Assembly (NCBI GenBank): GCA_902488835.1
Contig: CABTXQ010000004.1
Span: forward strand, 1-50,617
Length of the DNA stretch: 50,617 nt
Reading direction: 5' to 3'
DNA from: an uncultured Ileibacterium sp.
GTDB taxonomy: Bacteria > Bacillota > Clostridia > Peptostreptococcales > Anaerovoracaceae
Position numbers and translations under genes: made by a program. Below are positions 1-8,444 of the stretch, in pieces; within the stretch, counting starts at the first letter, position 1; the number at the start of each line of letters is the position of its first letter. The notes under the pieces are model-generated. The model did not search any database. It was not told where the DNA came from and was given only the letters and a program-made list of their open reading frames with translations.

Positions 1-1
1 T

Positions 2-544
2 GAAGATTGCTGCTTTATAGTTGCACATCTAGGATCAGGAATTTCGATTGTAGCACATAACCACGGAAAGATGGTTGATGGAAGCGGAGGAAGGACTAAT
101 GGACCATTCTCACCAGAAAGAAGCGGTGGACTTCCTACATATCCTTTGATAGAGCTATGCTATTCAGGCAAGTACACACATGATGAAATGGTATCTAAGG
201 TAAGCAGCATAGGAGGTATGTATGACTATCTTGGAACAAAGGATCTAATAGAAATCGAGAAGAGAATCGAATCTGGAGATGAGAAAGCAAAGCTGATATA
301 TGATGCATTTATTTACTTTGTTGCACGTGAAATCGCCTCTTACATTCCTGCACTTGATGACAAGGTCGACAGAATAATAATAACAGGAGGAATTGCACAC
401 TCAAAATATGTTACAGAGGAAGTTGCCAGATTGAATAAATCAATAGCTCCTACAGAAGTTGTAGCAGGAGAGTTTGAGATGGTTGCACTTGCACTTGGTT
501 CACTTAGAGTGCTAAGAGGAGAAGAAGAAGCAAAAATTTATTAA
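2..544 (+). CDS. buk: Butyrate kinase, C-terminal part (gene begins before the window)
   Basis: The reading frame is open from base 2, so the gene enters from the left and only about 180 C-terminal residues are visible. They contain the acetokinase-family signature AHLGSGISI followed by GPFSPERSGGLP, which is typical of butyrate/branched-chain fatty acid kinases rather than acetate kinase, and a later IIITGGIAHS segment of the ASKHA nucleotide-binding fold. The family transfers phosphate between acyl-phosphate and ADP, giving ATP in the last step of butyrate, isobutyrate or isovalerate formation. The aminotransferase 52 bases downstream and the 2-oxoacid oxidoreductase at 5 kb fit branched-chain or related amino acid fermentation. 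Substrate length preference cannot be read from this fragment. Confidence 0.9.
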   Translation, partial: EDCCFIVAHLGSGISIVAHNHGKMVDGSGGRTNGPFSPERSGGLPTYPLIELCYSGKYTHDEMVSKVSSIGGMYDYLGTKDLIEIEKRIESGDEKAKLIYDAFIYFVAREIASYIPALDDKVDRIIITGGIAHSKYVTEEVARLNKSIAPTEVVAGEFEMVALALGSLRVLRGEEEAKIY

Positions 545-596
545 TAAATATAATAAAGAATAATTAAATTAGCAATTATATATAAGGAGGTATGAA

Positions 597-1784
597 ATGG
601 TTTTTTCTATTCGAATGAGTCGCATTAAAGAGTCCGGTATTCGTGCAGTTCAAAAGCGAATTGTAGGAAAACAGAACATTATTTCATTCGCGGCAGGTCT
701 ACCAGATCCAAATCTTTATCCGATTGATGATCTGAGAAAAGCAACGGAAGAGATGTTCGAAAAAGAAGGGCAGAAAGCCTTTTCCTACGGATTGACAAAG
801 GGGTATGAACCTTTACTTCAGCTATTAGTGAAGAGAATGATTGAAAAAGAAGGCGTTAAAGACTGCACGAGAGATAATATCTGTATCCTTTCCGGTTCAC
901 AGCAAGGACTCGGCCTTGCGGGGCTTATGTTTATTGATGAAGGAGATGTTGTAATCACAGAGAATCCTAGTTACCTTGGAGCAATCAATGCATTTAGACC
1001 TTACGGTGCGGAATTTGCTGGAGTAGATACGGATGATGACGGAATTGTAATCGAACACCTAGAAAAGGTTCTTAAAGAAAATCCACGTGCTAAGATGCTT
1101 TATGTAATTCCTAATTTCCAAAATCCTACAGGTAAGGCTTGGACGCTCGAAAGAAGGAAACGTTTCATGGAAGTGGTATCAAAATATGATGTAGTGGTAG
1201 TGGAAGATAACCCATATGGAGAGATTCGATTCAGAAATGAACCATTACCTGATCTCATTTCTATGGACAAAAAAGGACAGGTAGTATATCTTGGCTCACT
1301 GTCAAAGGTTCTTAGTCCTGGAATGCGTATCGCGTGGGTATGTGCATCCCCTGAGGTTGCTTCGACTGTTGAGGCATTAAAAGAGACAAACGATCTTCAA
1401 AGCCCTGAACTTACACAGATGATAGCTGCATATTATATGAATATGTTCGATATGGATGCACATATTAAACATATTCAGGAGACATATAAGAAGAGGGCTG
1501 ATCTCATGGTAAAGATGATCGAAGAAAATTTCCCTAAGGAAATTAAGTTCACACGACCTGAAGGCGGAATGTTCTTATGGCTTGAACTCCCTGAAGGACT
1601 TGATAGTGACAAGATACTCGATGATGCGGTAGATGCAGGAGTTGCATATATACCTGGAGAATCATTCTTTGCACATGAAGGCGTTAAGAATACCGTGAGA
1701 ATGAACTTTACACTTGTAACAGAGGAACAGATAGAGAAGGGAATAAAGATTCTCGGAGAAGTATTCAAAAAGCACATCAAATAG
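597..1784 (+). CDS. PLP-dependent aminotransferase, class I/II (LysN/2-aminoadipate type)
   Basis: A 395-residue fold-type-I aminotransferase. The internal-aldimine lysine is K237 in SLSKVLSPGMR, preceded by the PLP-binding VVEDNPYGEIRF and IPNFQNPTG segments. Overall the sequence resembles the stand-alone aminotransferase domain of MocR/LysN/aromatic aminotransferase proteins; no N-terminal winged helix is present. The start follows AAGGAGG at good distance. It probably deaminates an amino acid to a 2-oxoacid that feeds the ferredoxin oxidoreductase near 5 kb. There is no terminator between butyrate kinase and this gene, so cotranscription is likely. The amino acid used is not decidable; 2-aminoadipate, branched-chain and aromatic substrates are all seen in the family. 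Confidence 0.85.
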   Translation: MVFSIRMSRIKESGIRAVQKRIVGKQNIISFAAGLPDPNLYPIDDLRKATEEMFEKEGQKAFSYGLTKGYEPLLQLLVKRMIEKEGVKDCTRDNICILSGSQQGLGLAGLMFIDEGDVVITENPSYLGAINAFRPYGAEFAGVDTDDDGIVIEHLEKVLKENPRAKMLYVIPNFQNPTGKAWTLERRKRFMEVVSKYDVVVVEDNPYGEIRFRNEPLPDLISMDKKGQVVYLGSLSKVLSPGMRIAWVCASPEVASTVEALKETNDLQSPELTQMIAAYYMNMFDMDAHIKHIQETYKKRADLMVKMIEENFPKEIKFTRPEGGMFLWLELPEGLDSDKILDDAVDAGVAYIPGESFFAHEGVKNTVRMNFTLVTEEQIEKGIKILGEVFKKHIK

Positions 1785-1844
1785 CATTAAAGGTAATAAC
1801 TAAAACTAAGGTAATGGAAAGTTAATAATATTGAGGAGATTTTT

Positions 1845-3125
1845 ATGAAACAAAAACTCAAGTTGGTAATTACTATGTTGGTGCTTGGAGCATGTTGGGC
1901 AGTTGTGTACCTCGTGCCGTTCCTTCAGTACACATGGTATGATCCTTTCAAGGAATTTATAGGTGGGACAAATACTGAACTTGGACTACTTCTTACAATT
2001 TATGGATTCGGTAACGTATTCGGTGCTCCTGTGGGCGGATGGCTTGCAGATAGATTTAATTACAAGATTATATATGTGCTATCTGTATTTCTAAATGGAG
2101 TATTTGGAATCCTTTTTCTTCTGCATCCGACATACGGATTCGCTATTGTAATGTGGATTGGATTTGCAATAGCAAGTCTATTCTTTAATTATCCGGCACA
2201 CATCAAGATAGTTAGAGAGCTTGCAAAAGATGAGGATCAGGGTAAAATATTCGGATTTAACGAAACATCAATAGGAATATCAAACATACTTATAAGCTCA
2301 GCAATGATGTTTGCTTTTACAAAATTTGCAACAAATGTCGGGGGAATAAGGGCAGCAGTCATATGTAATGCAGTTATTTCATTCATATTGACTATTGTTA
2401 TAATAATTGTTCTTGATAACCCAGCAAAAAAGAAAGTCAAAGAAGAAATCAAGCCTGTTGAAGTGATCGAGGAAGAACATGAAGAAACGTCAAACTTCTT
2501 CAAGGATTTCGGTAAGATAGCAAAACAGCCTGCAACATGGCTTGTTGCAATAAGCATTTTTGCAGTATATTCATTCATGACGACACTTACATATTTTACA
2601 CCGTATTTTACACAGGTAATGGGAATTACTGTAACGTTTACCGGTTGGGCAGCAATTGCAAGGCAGTACGGTATGCAGATCGTTGGAGCACCTGTTGGAG
2701 GAATAATAACAGATAAGCTAAGGTCTCCATCAAAGGTACTGATAGTCGTATATATAATAGGAATTGCAGGACTTGTGTTCATGCTTTTGCCAAAGAAAAG
2801 CATTACGGTCACTACAGTAATTGTGATAACTCTAGCATTATCATTCTTCGTATATATAGGTCGTGGTGCATATTACGCAACATTGACTGAAGCAGGTGTA
2901 CCTAGAGAGTTAAGTGCATCGACTATAGGTGTAGCAGCAGCACTCGGATTCTCTCCGGATCTGTTCCAGTTTACCTTATTCGGATACTGGCTTGATACAT
3001 TGGGAAAACGTGCGTTTGACTACATATTCATATATCAGATAATTGTTCTCGCTATCGGAATACTCGCAGCTATTGCGATAATAAGAATGAGCAAGAAGAA
3101 TAAGCCAAAAACATCTGATGTGTAA
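1845..3125 (+). CDS. MFS transporter, about 12 membrane segments
   Basis: A 426-residue polytopic membrane protein with the major facilitator layout: two six-helix halves separated by a charged cytoplasmic loop around residues 195-225 (rich in KEE/EEEHEE). A motif-A-like GGWLADRF lies between helices 2 and 3, and a matching GAPVGGIITDKLRSP lies in the second half. The start follows GAGGAG. It lies 60 bases after the aminotransferase with no terminator between, so it may import the amino acid or export the acid made by this pathway. I cannot name the substrate. A strong bidirectional terminator follows. Confidence 0.85.
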   Translation: MKQKLKLVITMLVLGACWAVVYLVPFLQYTWYDPFKEFIGGTNTELGLLLTIYGFGNVFGAPVGGWLADRFNYKIIYVLSVFLNGVFGILFLLHPTYGFAIVMWIGFAIASLFFNYPAHIKIVRELAKDEDQGKIFGFNETSIGISNILISSAMMFAFTKFATNVGGIRAAVICNAVISFILTIVIIIVLDNPAKKKVKEEIKPVEVIEEEHEETSNFFKDFGKIAKQPATWLVAISIFAVYSFMTTLTYFTPYFTQVMGITVTFTGWAAIARQYGMQIVGAPVGGIITDKLRSPSKVLIVVYIIGIAGLVFMLLPKKSITVTTVIVITLALSFFVYIGRGAYYATLTEAGVPRELSASTIGVAAALGFSPDLFQFTLFGYWLDTLGKRAFDYIFIYQIIVLAIGILAAIAIIRMSKKNKPKTSDV

Positions 3126-3156
3126 AATTACTTAATCATCAATTTATCTCTATATA

Positions 3157-3194
3157 AAAAGCGAGCATCTTTAATATTAAAGATGCTCGCTTTT
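3157..3194. terminator. Bidirectional rho-independent terminator
   Basis: A perfect inverted repeat, AAAAGCGAGCATCTTTAA against its complement, is flanked by A and T runs. It can stop transcription from the MFS gene (plus) and from nhaC (minus), whose 3' ends converge here. Confidence 0.9.
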
Positions 3195-3208
3195 ACTAAA
3201 TTTACATA

Positions 3209-4639
3209 TTACCAAATTATATCTTCAGGAGATACATCTTCAATTTTTCTTATTGTAAATCCTGTGATGGCAAATATAATTGCGACAAGCGGATTAACAA
3301 GATTGAAGAAAGCATATGGAAGGTAGCTTATAGTAGATACTCCTAGGTATGAGCTTATAGCAACAGCACAAGTCGTCCATGGAATTAATGATGACGAGAT
3401 GGTTCCGAAATCCTCAAGAGTTCTAGACAAATTTTGCGGTGCAAGATCTCGCTTCTTATATTCATCAGCATACATGTTACCCGTTATCAAAAGAGATAAA
3501 TACTGCTCCCCGCATATGAGATTTACGAAAAATGCTGTAAAACCGGTGGCACAGATTAGGGAACTGTTCTTCTTTGCCATCTTGAGAATGGCTTCTGCGA
3601 TAGTTTGTAGCATTCCGGACTGATGCATTATTCCACCAAATACGAGAGAACAGAGTATTAATGATACAGTCCACATCATATTCTGAAGGCCTCCCTTTGA
3701 AAGCAGATCATTAAGCATCTGATTGGAACTTTCCATGGTATATCCGTAACTTAGATAAGTTCCTATTTGGACAATTGAATCACCTTGAACAGCTACGGAA
3801 CATATAACACCAAAGAGTATACTTGCGATTAGCCCCGGTATTGCGGGAAGCTTAAAGTATATCATGAGAAACATGAAAAGAACCGGAAGTAGAAGCAAAG
3901 GCGATATCGTGAAATTATCTTTTAATGCACTTGAAACATTGACAATATTCTTATTACTTCCCTTTGAAGATGAAATAAATCTGAAATTAAGCAAGAAGTA
4001 TGCAATCAAAGCAATGATGTAACTTACACCAGTTGTGTATACCATATGCCTTATATGAGCAAATAATGTTGTACCGGCTACAGCAGGAGCAAGATTTGTT
4101 GTATCTGAGAATGGAGACATCTTATCACCGAATACTGCTCCGGATACAACGCAACCTGCGGTAACAGCAGGAGGAATGCCTATGCTTATTCCAATACCAA
4201 CCATCGCTACACCAAGTGTGCCCGCGGTTGTCCATGAACTTCCGGTTGAAACTCCGACTATTGAACATACAAGCAAGCATGAAACAAGAAAAAATCTTGG
4301 AGAAATAATCTTAAGACCGTAGTAAATCAAACTTGGAACAATTCCGCCGGCAATCCAAGATCCTATTATGAGACCGATAAGACATGCAATCAGTATGGCT
4401 TGCATAGCGTTTGTAATTGAACTTATCATACCTCGCTCAATATCTTCCCATTTGTTCTTAAGTACAACAGATGAAATAAATGCGGCAATAACTGATGCTG
4501 CAATCAGAGGTATCTGAATATCAATCTCGTATTTAAGAAGGGCGAGCATAAGAAAAGTAAAAACACATACAATTGGAATAAGAGCTATTCCAAGGCTTGG
4601 TTTCTTAGGTTCGGACGCTCTAGTTCGGTGAATTTTCAT
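3209..4639 (-). CDS. nhaC: Na+/H+ antiporter, NhaC family
   Basis: A 476-residue membrane protein with about 11-12 hydrophobic helices and conserved NhaC-type stretches, including GVSTGSSWTTAGTLG, SGAVFGDKMSPFSDTTN and FVNLICGEQYL. The family exchanges Na+ (or a Na+-linked organic solute, as in malate/lactate antiporters) for protons. The start has AAGGAG eight bases upstream. It is transcribed divergently from the ferredoxin oxidoreductase operon and carries the same palindromic operator at its promoter, so it probably serves the same pathway. It might handle pH and sodium balance linked to Rnf, or move an organic acid. Which of these applies is inference. Confidence 0.85.
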   Translation of the reverse strand: MKIHRTRASEPKKPSLGIALIPIVCVFTFLMLALLKYEIDIQIPLIAASVIAAFISSVVLKNKWEDIERGMISSITNAMQAILIACLIGLIIGSWIAGGIVPSLIYYGLKIISPRFFLVSCLLVCSIVGVSTGSSWTTAGTLGVAMVGIGISIGIPPAVTAGCVVSGAVFGDKMSPFSDTTNLAPAVAGTTLFAHIRHMVYTTGVSYIIALIAYFLLNFRFISSSKGSNKNIVNVSSALKDNFTISPLLLLPVLFMFLMIYFKLPAIPGLIASILFGVICSVAVQGDSIVQIGTYLSYGYTMESSNQMLNDLLSKGGLQNMMWTVSLILCSLVFGGIMHQSGMLQTIAEAILKMAKKNSSLICATGFTAFFVNLICGEQYLSLLITGNMYADEYKKRDLAPQNLSRTLEDFGTISSSLIPWTTCAVAISSYLGVSTISYLPYAFFNLVNPLVAIIFAITGFTIRKIEDVSPEDIIW

Positions 4640-4683
4640 ATTATATTCTCCTTAAAGTATGTAAACGACATAAAAAGCTGAAA

Positions 4684-4698
4684 TGGAACATCGTTCTA
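4684..4698. promoter_or_regulatory. Putative IclR operator at nhaC promoter
   Basis: TGGAACATCGTTCTA is an imperfect palindrome (GGAAC..GTTCT). It lies directly downstream of the nhaC -10 in the minus direction and matches the copy at 4791-4805. Binding by the IclR protein encoded at 7579 is inferred from linkage. Confidence 0.6.
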
Positions 4699-4727
4699 TT
4701 TTAGATAAAAATAACATAAAAAAACAA
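4698..4727 (-). promoter_or_regulatory. Putative nhaC promoter
   Basis: On the minus strand TTGTTT is separated by 18 bases from TAAAAT, followed at once by the palindrome at 4684-4698. The -35 is weak. Confidence 0.45.
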
Positions 4728-4752
4728 GTTTGTAAATAATTCAGATAGATAT

Positions 4753-4781
4753 TTGACGAATATGAATAAGAATGTTATAAT
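4753..4781 (+). promoter_or_regulatory. Promoter of the 2-oxoacid:ferredoxin oxidoreductase operon
   Basis: TTGACG, 17 bases, TATAAT: an excellent vegetative promoter. The predicted start near 4788 falls next to the palindrome at 4791-4805, as expected for repressor control. Confidence 0.75.
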
Positions 4782-4790
4782 TCTAATAAG

Positions 4791-4805
4791 CGGAACAATG
4801 TTCTA
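4791..4805. promoter_or_regulatory. Putative IclR operator at the oxidoreductase operon
   Basis: CGGAACAATGTTCTA has the perfect 11-base core GAACAATGTTC and lies at +1 of the predicted promoter. A further half-site TAGAACA and palindrome AACATATGTT follow at 4811-4826. Confidence 0.6.
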
Positions 4806-4860
4806 ACAAATAGAACAACATATGTTAAATCATATTGAGATGTTGAAAGGACGATTGTTT

Positions 4861-5058
4861 ATGGAAAAGGTAAGAGTAAGAGAGGAACGGTGTAAGGGTT
4901 GCTATCTTTGTATAGCTAATTGCAAACAAGGAGCACTGAGCTTGTCCGGTAGAACTAATGACAGGGGTGTTATTACCGTAGCTGTCGATCAGGATAAGTG
5001 CATTAAATGCGGTTGCTGTTATGCTATGTGTCCGGACCTTGTTTATGAGATTTTGTAG
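4861..5058 (+). CDS. 2[4Fe-4S] ferredoxin subunit of 2-oxoacid:ferredoxin oxidoreductase (delta)
   Basis: A 65-residue protein with two complete CxxCxxCxxxC motifs (CKGCYLCIANC and CIKCGCCYAMC), the classic pair of cubane [4Fe-4S] sites of KorD/VorD subunits. It passes electrons from the thiamine subunit to external ferredoxin. I chose the ATG at 4861 because GAAAGGA lies 10 bases upstream; an upstream in-frame ATG at 4822 lacks a binding site. It is the first gene of a four-gene operon with short gaps. Confidence 0.92.
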   Translation: MEKVRVREERCKGCYLCIANCKQGALSLSGRTNDRGVITVAVDQDKCIKCGCCYAMCPDLVYEIL

Positions 5059-5087
5059 AAGTTGGTAGATGTAAGGAGCGTATGATT

Positions 5088-6167
5088 ATGGAAAAAAGAA
5101 TCATGAAAGGTAATGAGGCCCTTGCAGAAGGTGCTATCAGAGGTGGATGCCGATTTTATGCCGGATATCCGATAACACCTCAGTCAGAAATTCTGGAGTG
5201 GATGTCATGGAGACAGAAGGAAGTTGGAGGAACCTTTGTTCAGGGAGAATCTGAAATTGCCAGTGTAAATATGACATTTGCAGCACGTGCGATTGGTTGC
5301 CGTGCACTAACATCGACATCAGGACCTGGATTTTCACTATATCAGGAAGGAATTGCTTACTGGGTATCTGCGGGAGTTCCTGCTGTTGCTGCATGCGTAC
5401 AGAGATTCGGAATCGGTGACGGATTCATTTCTGCAGGGCAGGATAACTATTGGCAAGCTGTAAAGGGTGGCGGAAATGGAGACTATCATTTGATAGTTCT
5501 GGCACCTAATTCGGTGCAGGAAAATGTCGACATGGCATACGAGTCATTTGAGCTGGCTGAAAAATGGAGCCATCCGGTACTCATTCTTTCCGATGGAACA
5601 ATTGGACAGATGATGGAGCCTTGCGTACTTCCTGAGATGAAGGAGTACGACATGGACCAGGAACAGCCATGGGCTGTAAAGGGAGTTGAGCCAGGAAAAG
5701 AGAACAAGGTAATAACAGATATTACATACTTCAAGGATATCGATGAGTGGAATGACGATTACCTTAAGAGAATGCGCCTAATCAGCGAGACGGAGCAGCG
5801 TTGGGAAAGCATCAATGTTGATGATGCTGATATCGTTCTTGTAGCGTATGGAATATCTTCAAGAGTCGCACAGGGTGCAGTTGAAAAAGCGAGAAACGAA
5901 GGGTTTAAGCTTGGACTTATAAGACCTATTACATTATGGCCATATCCTCGTAAGGCATTTGATGAAATTCCTGATACATGCCGTGGAATTATTACAGTTG
6001 AAGCTAATATGATGGGTCAGATGAGAGATGATGTAATCATTACAGTCAAGGGTAAATATCCAACCTATTCACTTGCTACACGTCAGCGTATAGCAAAGGT
6101 TGATCAGGTAATCGATTTTGCTAAGGCTGTATATGAGGGTAAGGTTAAGGAAGAGGAGGTATACTAA
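5088..6167 (+). CDS. vorB: 2-oxoacid:ferredoxin oxidoreductase, alpha subunit (Vor/Kor type)
   Basis: About 359 residues with the pyrimidine-binding-domain features of alpha subunits: RFYAGYPITPQSEILEW near the start, GESEIASVNM, and TSTSGPGFSLYQEG, then a C-terminal transketolase-C-like domain (ADIVLVAYGISSRVA). With the other subunits it oxidatively decarboxylates a 2-oxoacid to acyl-CoA, CO2 and reduced ferredoxin. It resembles the 3-methyl-2-oxobutanoate (valine-derived) enzymes, but 2-oxoglutarate cannot be excluded, so the symbol is tentative. The ATG at 5088 is nine bases from AAGGAG; the ATG at 5082 is only three away and is less likely. The last base is shared with the next gene's start (TAATG). 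Confidence 0.87.
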   Translation: MEKRIMKGNEALAEGAIRGGCRFYAGYPITPQSEILEWMSWRQKEVGGTFVQGESEIASVNMTFAARAIGCRALTSTSGPGFSLYQEGIAYWVSAGVPAVAACVQRFGIGDGFISAGQDNYWQAVKGGGNGDYHLIVLAPNSVQENVDMAYESFELAEKWSHPVLILSDGTIGQMMEPCVLPEMKEYDMDQEQPWAVKGVEPGKENKVITDITYFKDIDEWNDDYLKRMRLISETEQRWESINVDDADIVLVAYGISSRVAQGAVEKARNEGFKLGLIRPITLWPYPRKAFDEIPDTCRGIITVEANMMGQMRDDVIITVKGKYPTYSLATRQRIAKVDQVIDFAKAVYEGKVKEEEVY

Positions 6168-6892
6168 TGGTATCAAGGAAAGCTCCTGAATTAATGTATG
6201 CCGAGAACAGATTCTGTGCAGGATGTGGACATGGAATTTTTGACAGGATTCTCGGAGAAGTTATGACAGAGATGGATATTGTAAGCGATACAATAATCTG
6301 TTCAGATATAGGTTGTAACCACCAATTCCAGTTCTGCATGAGAGTGGATGCTATAGTTCCACCACATGGTAAGATGGGAGCTGCACTTACAGCTCAGAAG
6401 CGTATTCGTCCAGACAAATATGCTTTCACAATTTGTGGAGATGGAGGAGCATATGCTATTGGACTTGGTGAGACAATGGCAGCTGCGACTAGGAATGAGA
6501 ACGTAACATTCTTCGTTATGAATAACACCGTATATGGAATGACAGGTGGACAGATGGCGCCAACATCCATGATTGGACAGAAAACAGCTTCATCAAAAGA
6601 GGGAAGAACTTTTGAGGATAGCGGCGATAACTTTGATGTTGTTAAGGTTATGGGCGGTCTTGATATTGCATATCTTGCAAGGACATCAGTAACTAGCCCG
6701 GCTAATGTTGCTAAGACAAAAAAGCTTGTACGTAAGGCACTTGAGAAACAGAGAGACAATAAGGGATTTTCGCTAGTTGAAGTTCTGGTTCCTTGCCCTA
6801 CGAACTGGGGAATGTCGGCACCGCAGTCGATGAAATACATAGACGAAGTTGTTTCAAAGCAATACGAACTCGGTGAATTTATTGACAGATAG
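6167..6892 (+). CDS. vorA: 2-oxoacid:ferredoxin oxidoreductase, beta (thiamine diphosphate) subunit
   Basis: A 241-residue TPP-binding subunit. It has CAGCGHGIFDRIL, which carries [4Fe-4S]-type cysteines, IGCNHQF, and the thiamine/Mg site running from CGDGGAYAIGLGE to MNNTVYGMTGGQMAPTS. This chain does the decarboxylation chemistry together with the alpha subunit. The start codon overlaps the alpha stop as TAATG, which implies translational coupling and fixed stoichiometry. GAGGAGG upstream is strong. Substrate assignment has the same limits as for alpha. Confidence 0.88.
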   Translation: MVSRKAPELMYAENRFCAGCGHGIFDRILGEVMTEMDIVSDTIICSDIGCNHQFQFCMRVDAIVPPHGKMGAALTAQKRIRPDKYAFTICGDGGAYAIGLGETMAAATRNENVTFFVMNNTVYGMTGGQMAPTSMIGQKTASSKEGRTFEDSGDNFDVVKVMGGLDIAYLARTSVTSPANVAKTKKLVRKALEKQRDNKGFSLVEVLVPCPTNWGMSAPQSMKYIDEVVSKQYELGEFIDR

Positions 6893-6903
6893 TGGAGGGA
6901 TTT

Positions 6904-7440
6904 ATGATAAAGAGTATCATTTGTGCAGGTCTTGGAGGACAAGGCGTTCTGACAGCAGGTAAATTGCTTATGCATGCCGCACACGAGAAGAATTTGAATG
7001 TTACATGGTTCCCGTCCTATGGTAATGAGATGAGAGGCGGAAATGCAAACTGTAATGTAATAATAAGCGACAAGAGAATTGCAAGTCCGTATGCAGATAC
7101 ACCAGATATGGTTATGGCTATGAGTGATTCTGCTGTTGAGATTTATGAAAAGACTATGGCTCCTGGTGGAGTGCTCTATGTAAACAGCTCGTTGGTTGAT
7201 AAGGATAGAACATATCGTGATGATATAAGGGTAGTTAAATTCCCTGCAACAGAAATCGCACTAAAGATGAAACGCGAGATGAATGCAAATCTCTGCATGC
7301 TCGGAAAAATTATTAAGGATTCAGGGATATTCACTCTTGAAGAATTTGAGAATGCAATGTGCAATTATTTTGAAGAGGCAGGAAAGGGCAAATTCAACGA
7401 GAGCAATAAAGAGATAGTAAGGGCAGGATACGAGGGATAG
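6904..7440 (+). CDS. vorC: 2-oxoacid:ferredoxin oxidoreductase, gamma subunit
   Basis: A 178-residue protein with the gamma-domain CoA-site signature AGLGGQGVLTAGKLL and the conserved SYGNEMRGGNANC segment that positions coenzyme A. It completes a delta-alpha-beta-gamma complex. A GTG at 6892 would extend the frame, but the ATG at 6904 directly follows GGAGGG and is the better start. A strong terminator at 7468 ends the operon before the regulator gene. Confidence 0.88.
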   Translation: MIKSIICAGLGGQGVLTAGKLLMHAAHEKNLNVTWFPSYGNEMRGGNANCNVIISDKRIASPYADTPDMVMAMSDSAVEIYEKTMAPGGVLYVNSSLVDKDRTYRDDIRVVKFPATEIALKMKREMNANLCMLGKIIKDSGIFTLEEFENAMCNYFEEAGKGKFNESNKEIVRAGYEG

Positions 7441-7467
7441 AGTTCATACTTTAATTAACCAGATATT

Positions 7468-7511
7468 GATTCCGGCATCTGCATAAGGCAAGTGCCGGAA
7501 TCATTTTTTAA
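7468..7511 (+). terminator. Rho-independent terminator of the oxidoreductase operon
   Basis: GATTCCGGCA pairs perfectly with TGCCGGAATC, followed by ATTTTTTAAT. Confidence 0.9.
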
Positions 7512-7578
7512 TAAAAAAATTAAAATGATTGAATTTTTAATAAATTTAATCTATCATTGCTCATGGAGGGCACGAAAA

Positions 7579-8370
7579 ATGAGGGCAAAAGATGAGAAAA
7601 ATAACAGTTCGGTTATAATAAACGCGGTTGACAGAACGATTGATATTATTGAATACATACATAGGTCTGGTGGAGGAGTCTCAATTTCCAAGATTAGTAA
7701 GGACCTTAACCTATATAAGAGCACGGTATATAGAACTCTTATAACTCTCGAAAATCGAGGGTATATTTTACAAGATGAAAAAAGCGAACTATATTCACTG
7801 GGCCCCAAATTTTTTCTTCTTGGCGAGGGGACAGATGAAAATAAAGAATTGTCTACAATGTTAATGCCATATATGAAAAGGCTAAATGATAGATATGGAG
7901 AATCTGTAAACCTTGGAAAAATAGAAAAAGATGATGACGGCATATACAGGCTTGTTATCATAGCAGAATGCGAGAGTAAGCATTCTCTAAGTGCAAAAAT
8001 CAACATAGGGGCAATGCACGAATGCTACTGTGCATCGCTTGGTAAATGCTTAATGGCATTCTCTAAGGACATAGATCTTTCAGCATATGAAAAAAGAGAG
8101 CTTAAGCGCTTTACGAACACTACAATAACTACATTTGATGGACTGAAGAAAGAGCTTGAGCGAATCAGGAAGGACGGCTATTCTCTTGATGCTGAAGAAA
8201 GAGAGAAGGGACTCTTCTGCATAGGTATACCAATTATGAAGGACGGATACTCAATTGCAGCAATGAGTATATCCGGTCCTACGGGTAGAATTAAAGATGA
8301 GAATTACCATGAAAAAATAGAGTATATGAAGGCACTAAGTAAAGAAATCGAAAAAGATGTTTTTATATAA
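7579..8370 (+). CDS. IclR-family transcriptional regulator
   Basis: A 263-residue protein. An N-terminal winged helix (about residues 10-75: AVDRTIDIIEYI, SISKISKDLNLYKSTVYRTL) precedes an IclR effector-binding GAF-like domain containing the typical MHECYCASLGKCLMAF and REKGLFCIGIPI segments. The ATG at 7579 has TGGAGGG before it; an in-frame ATG at 7492 lies inside the terminator stem and would not be used. The gene sits right after the oxidoreductase operon, and palindromes fitting an IclR dimer flank the divergent nhaC and oxidoreductase promoters, so it likely controls both. The effector is probably a pathway acid, which is unproven. Confidence 0.9.
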   Translation: MRAKDEKNNSSVIINAVDRTIDIIEYIHRSGGGVSISKISKDLNLYKSTVYRTLITLENRGYILQDEKSELYSLGPKFFLLGEGTDENKELSTMLMPYMKRLNDRYGESVNLGKIEKDDDGIYRLVIIAECESKHSLSAKINIGAMHECYCASLGKCLMAFSKDIDLSAYEKRELKRFTNTTITTFDGLKKELERIRKDGYSLDAEEREKGLFCIGIPIMKDGYSIAAMSISGPTGRIKDENYHEKIEYMKALSKEIEKDVFI

Positions 8371-8390
8371 GCGTCTAAGCTTCTTATGAT

Positions 8391-8429
8391 AAGAGCCTCG
8401 TCCATCATTTGGACGAGGCTCTTTATTTT
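8391..8429. terminator. Terminator between convergent genes
   Basis: AGAGCCTCGTCCA pairs with TGGACGAGGCTCT. A T-rich tail (TTTATTTTTG) follows on the plus strand. It serves the IclR gene and possibly the convergent surface protein gene, where the minus-strand T run is weaker. Confidence 0.85.
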
Positions 8430-8444
8430 TGTATTATATGAATA

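Noticed and set aside
2237..2812. 191-residue open frame opposite the MFS gene
   Set aside because: It lies wholly antisense to a clear transporter, has no ribosome site and no recognisable motif.
6394..6984. 196-residue open frame on the minus strand across the beta/gamma subunit junction
   Set aside because: It is antisense to two well-supported oxidoreductase genes and has Ser/Leu-rich shadow composition.
7492..7578. N-terminal extension of the IclR protein
   Set aside because: It begins inside the terminator stem and has no ribosome site; the ATG at 7579 follows TGGAGGG.
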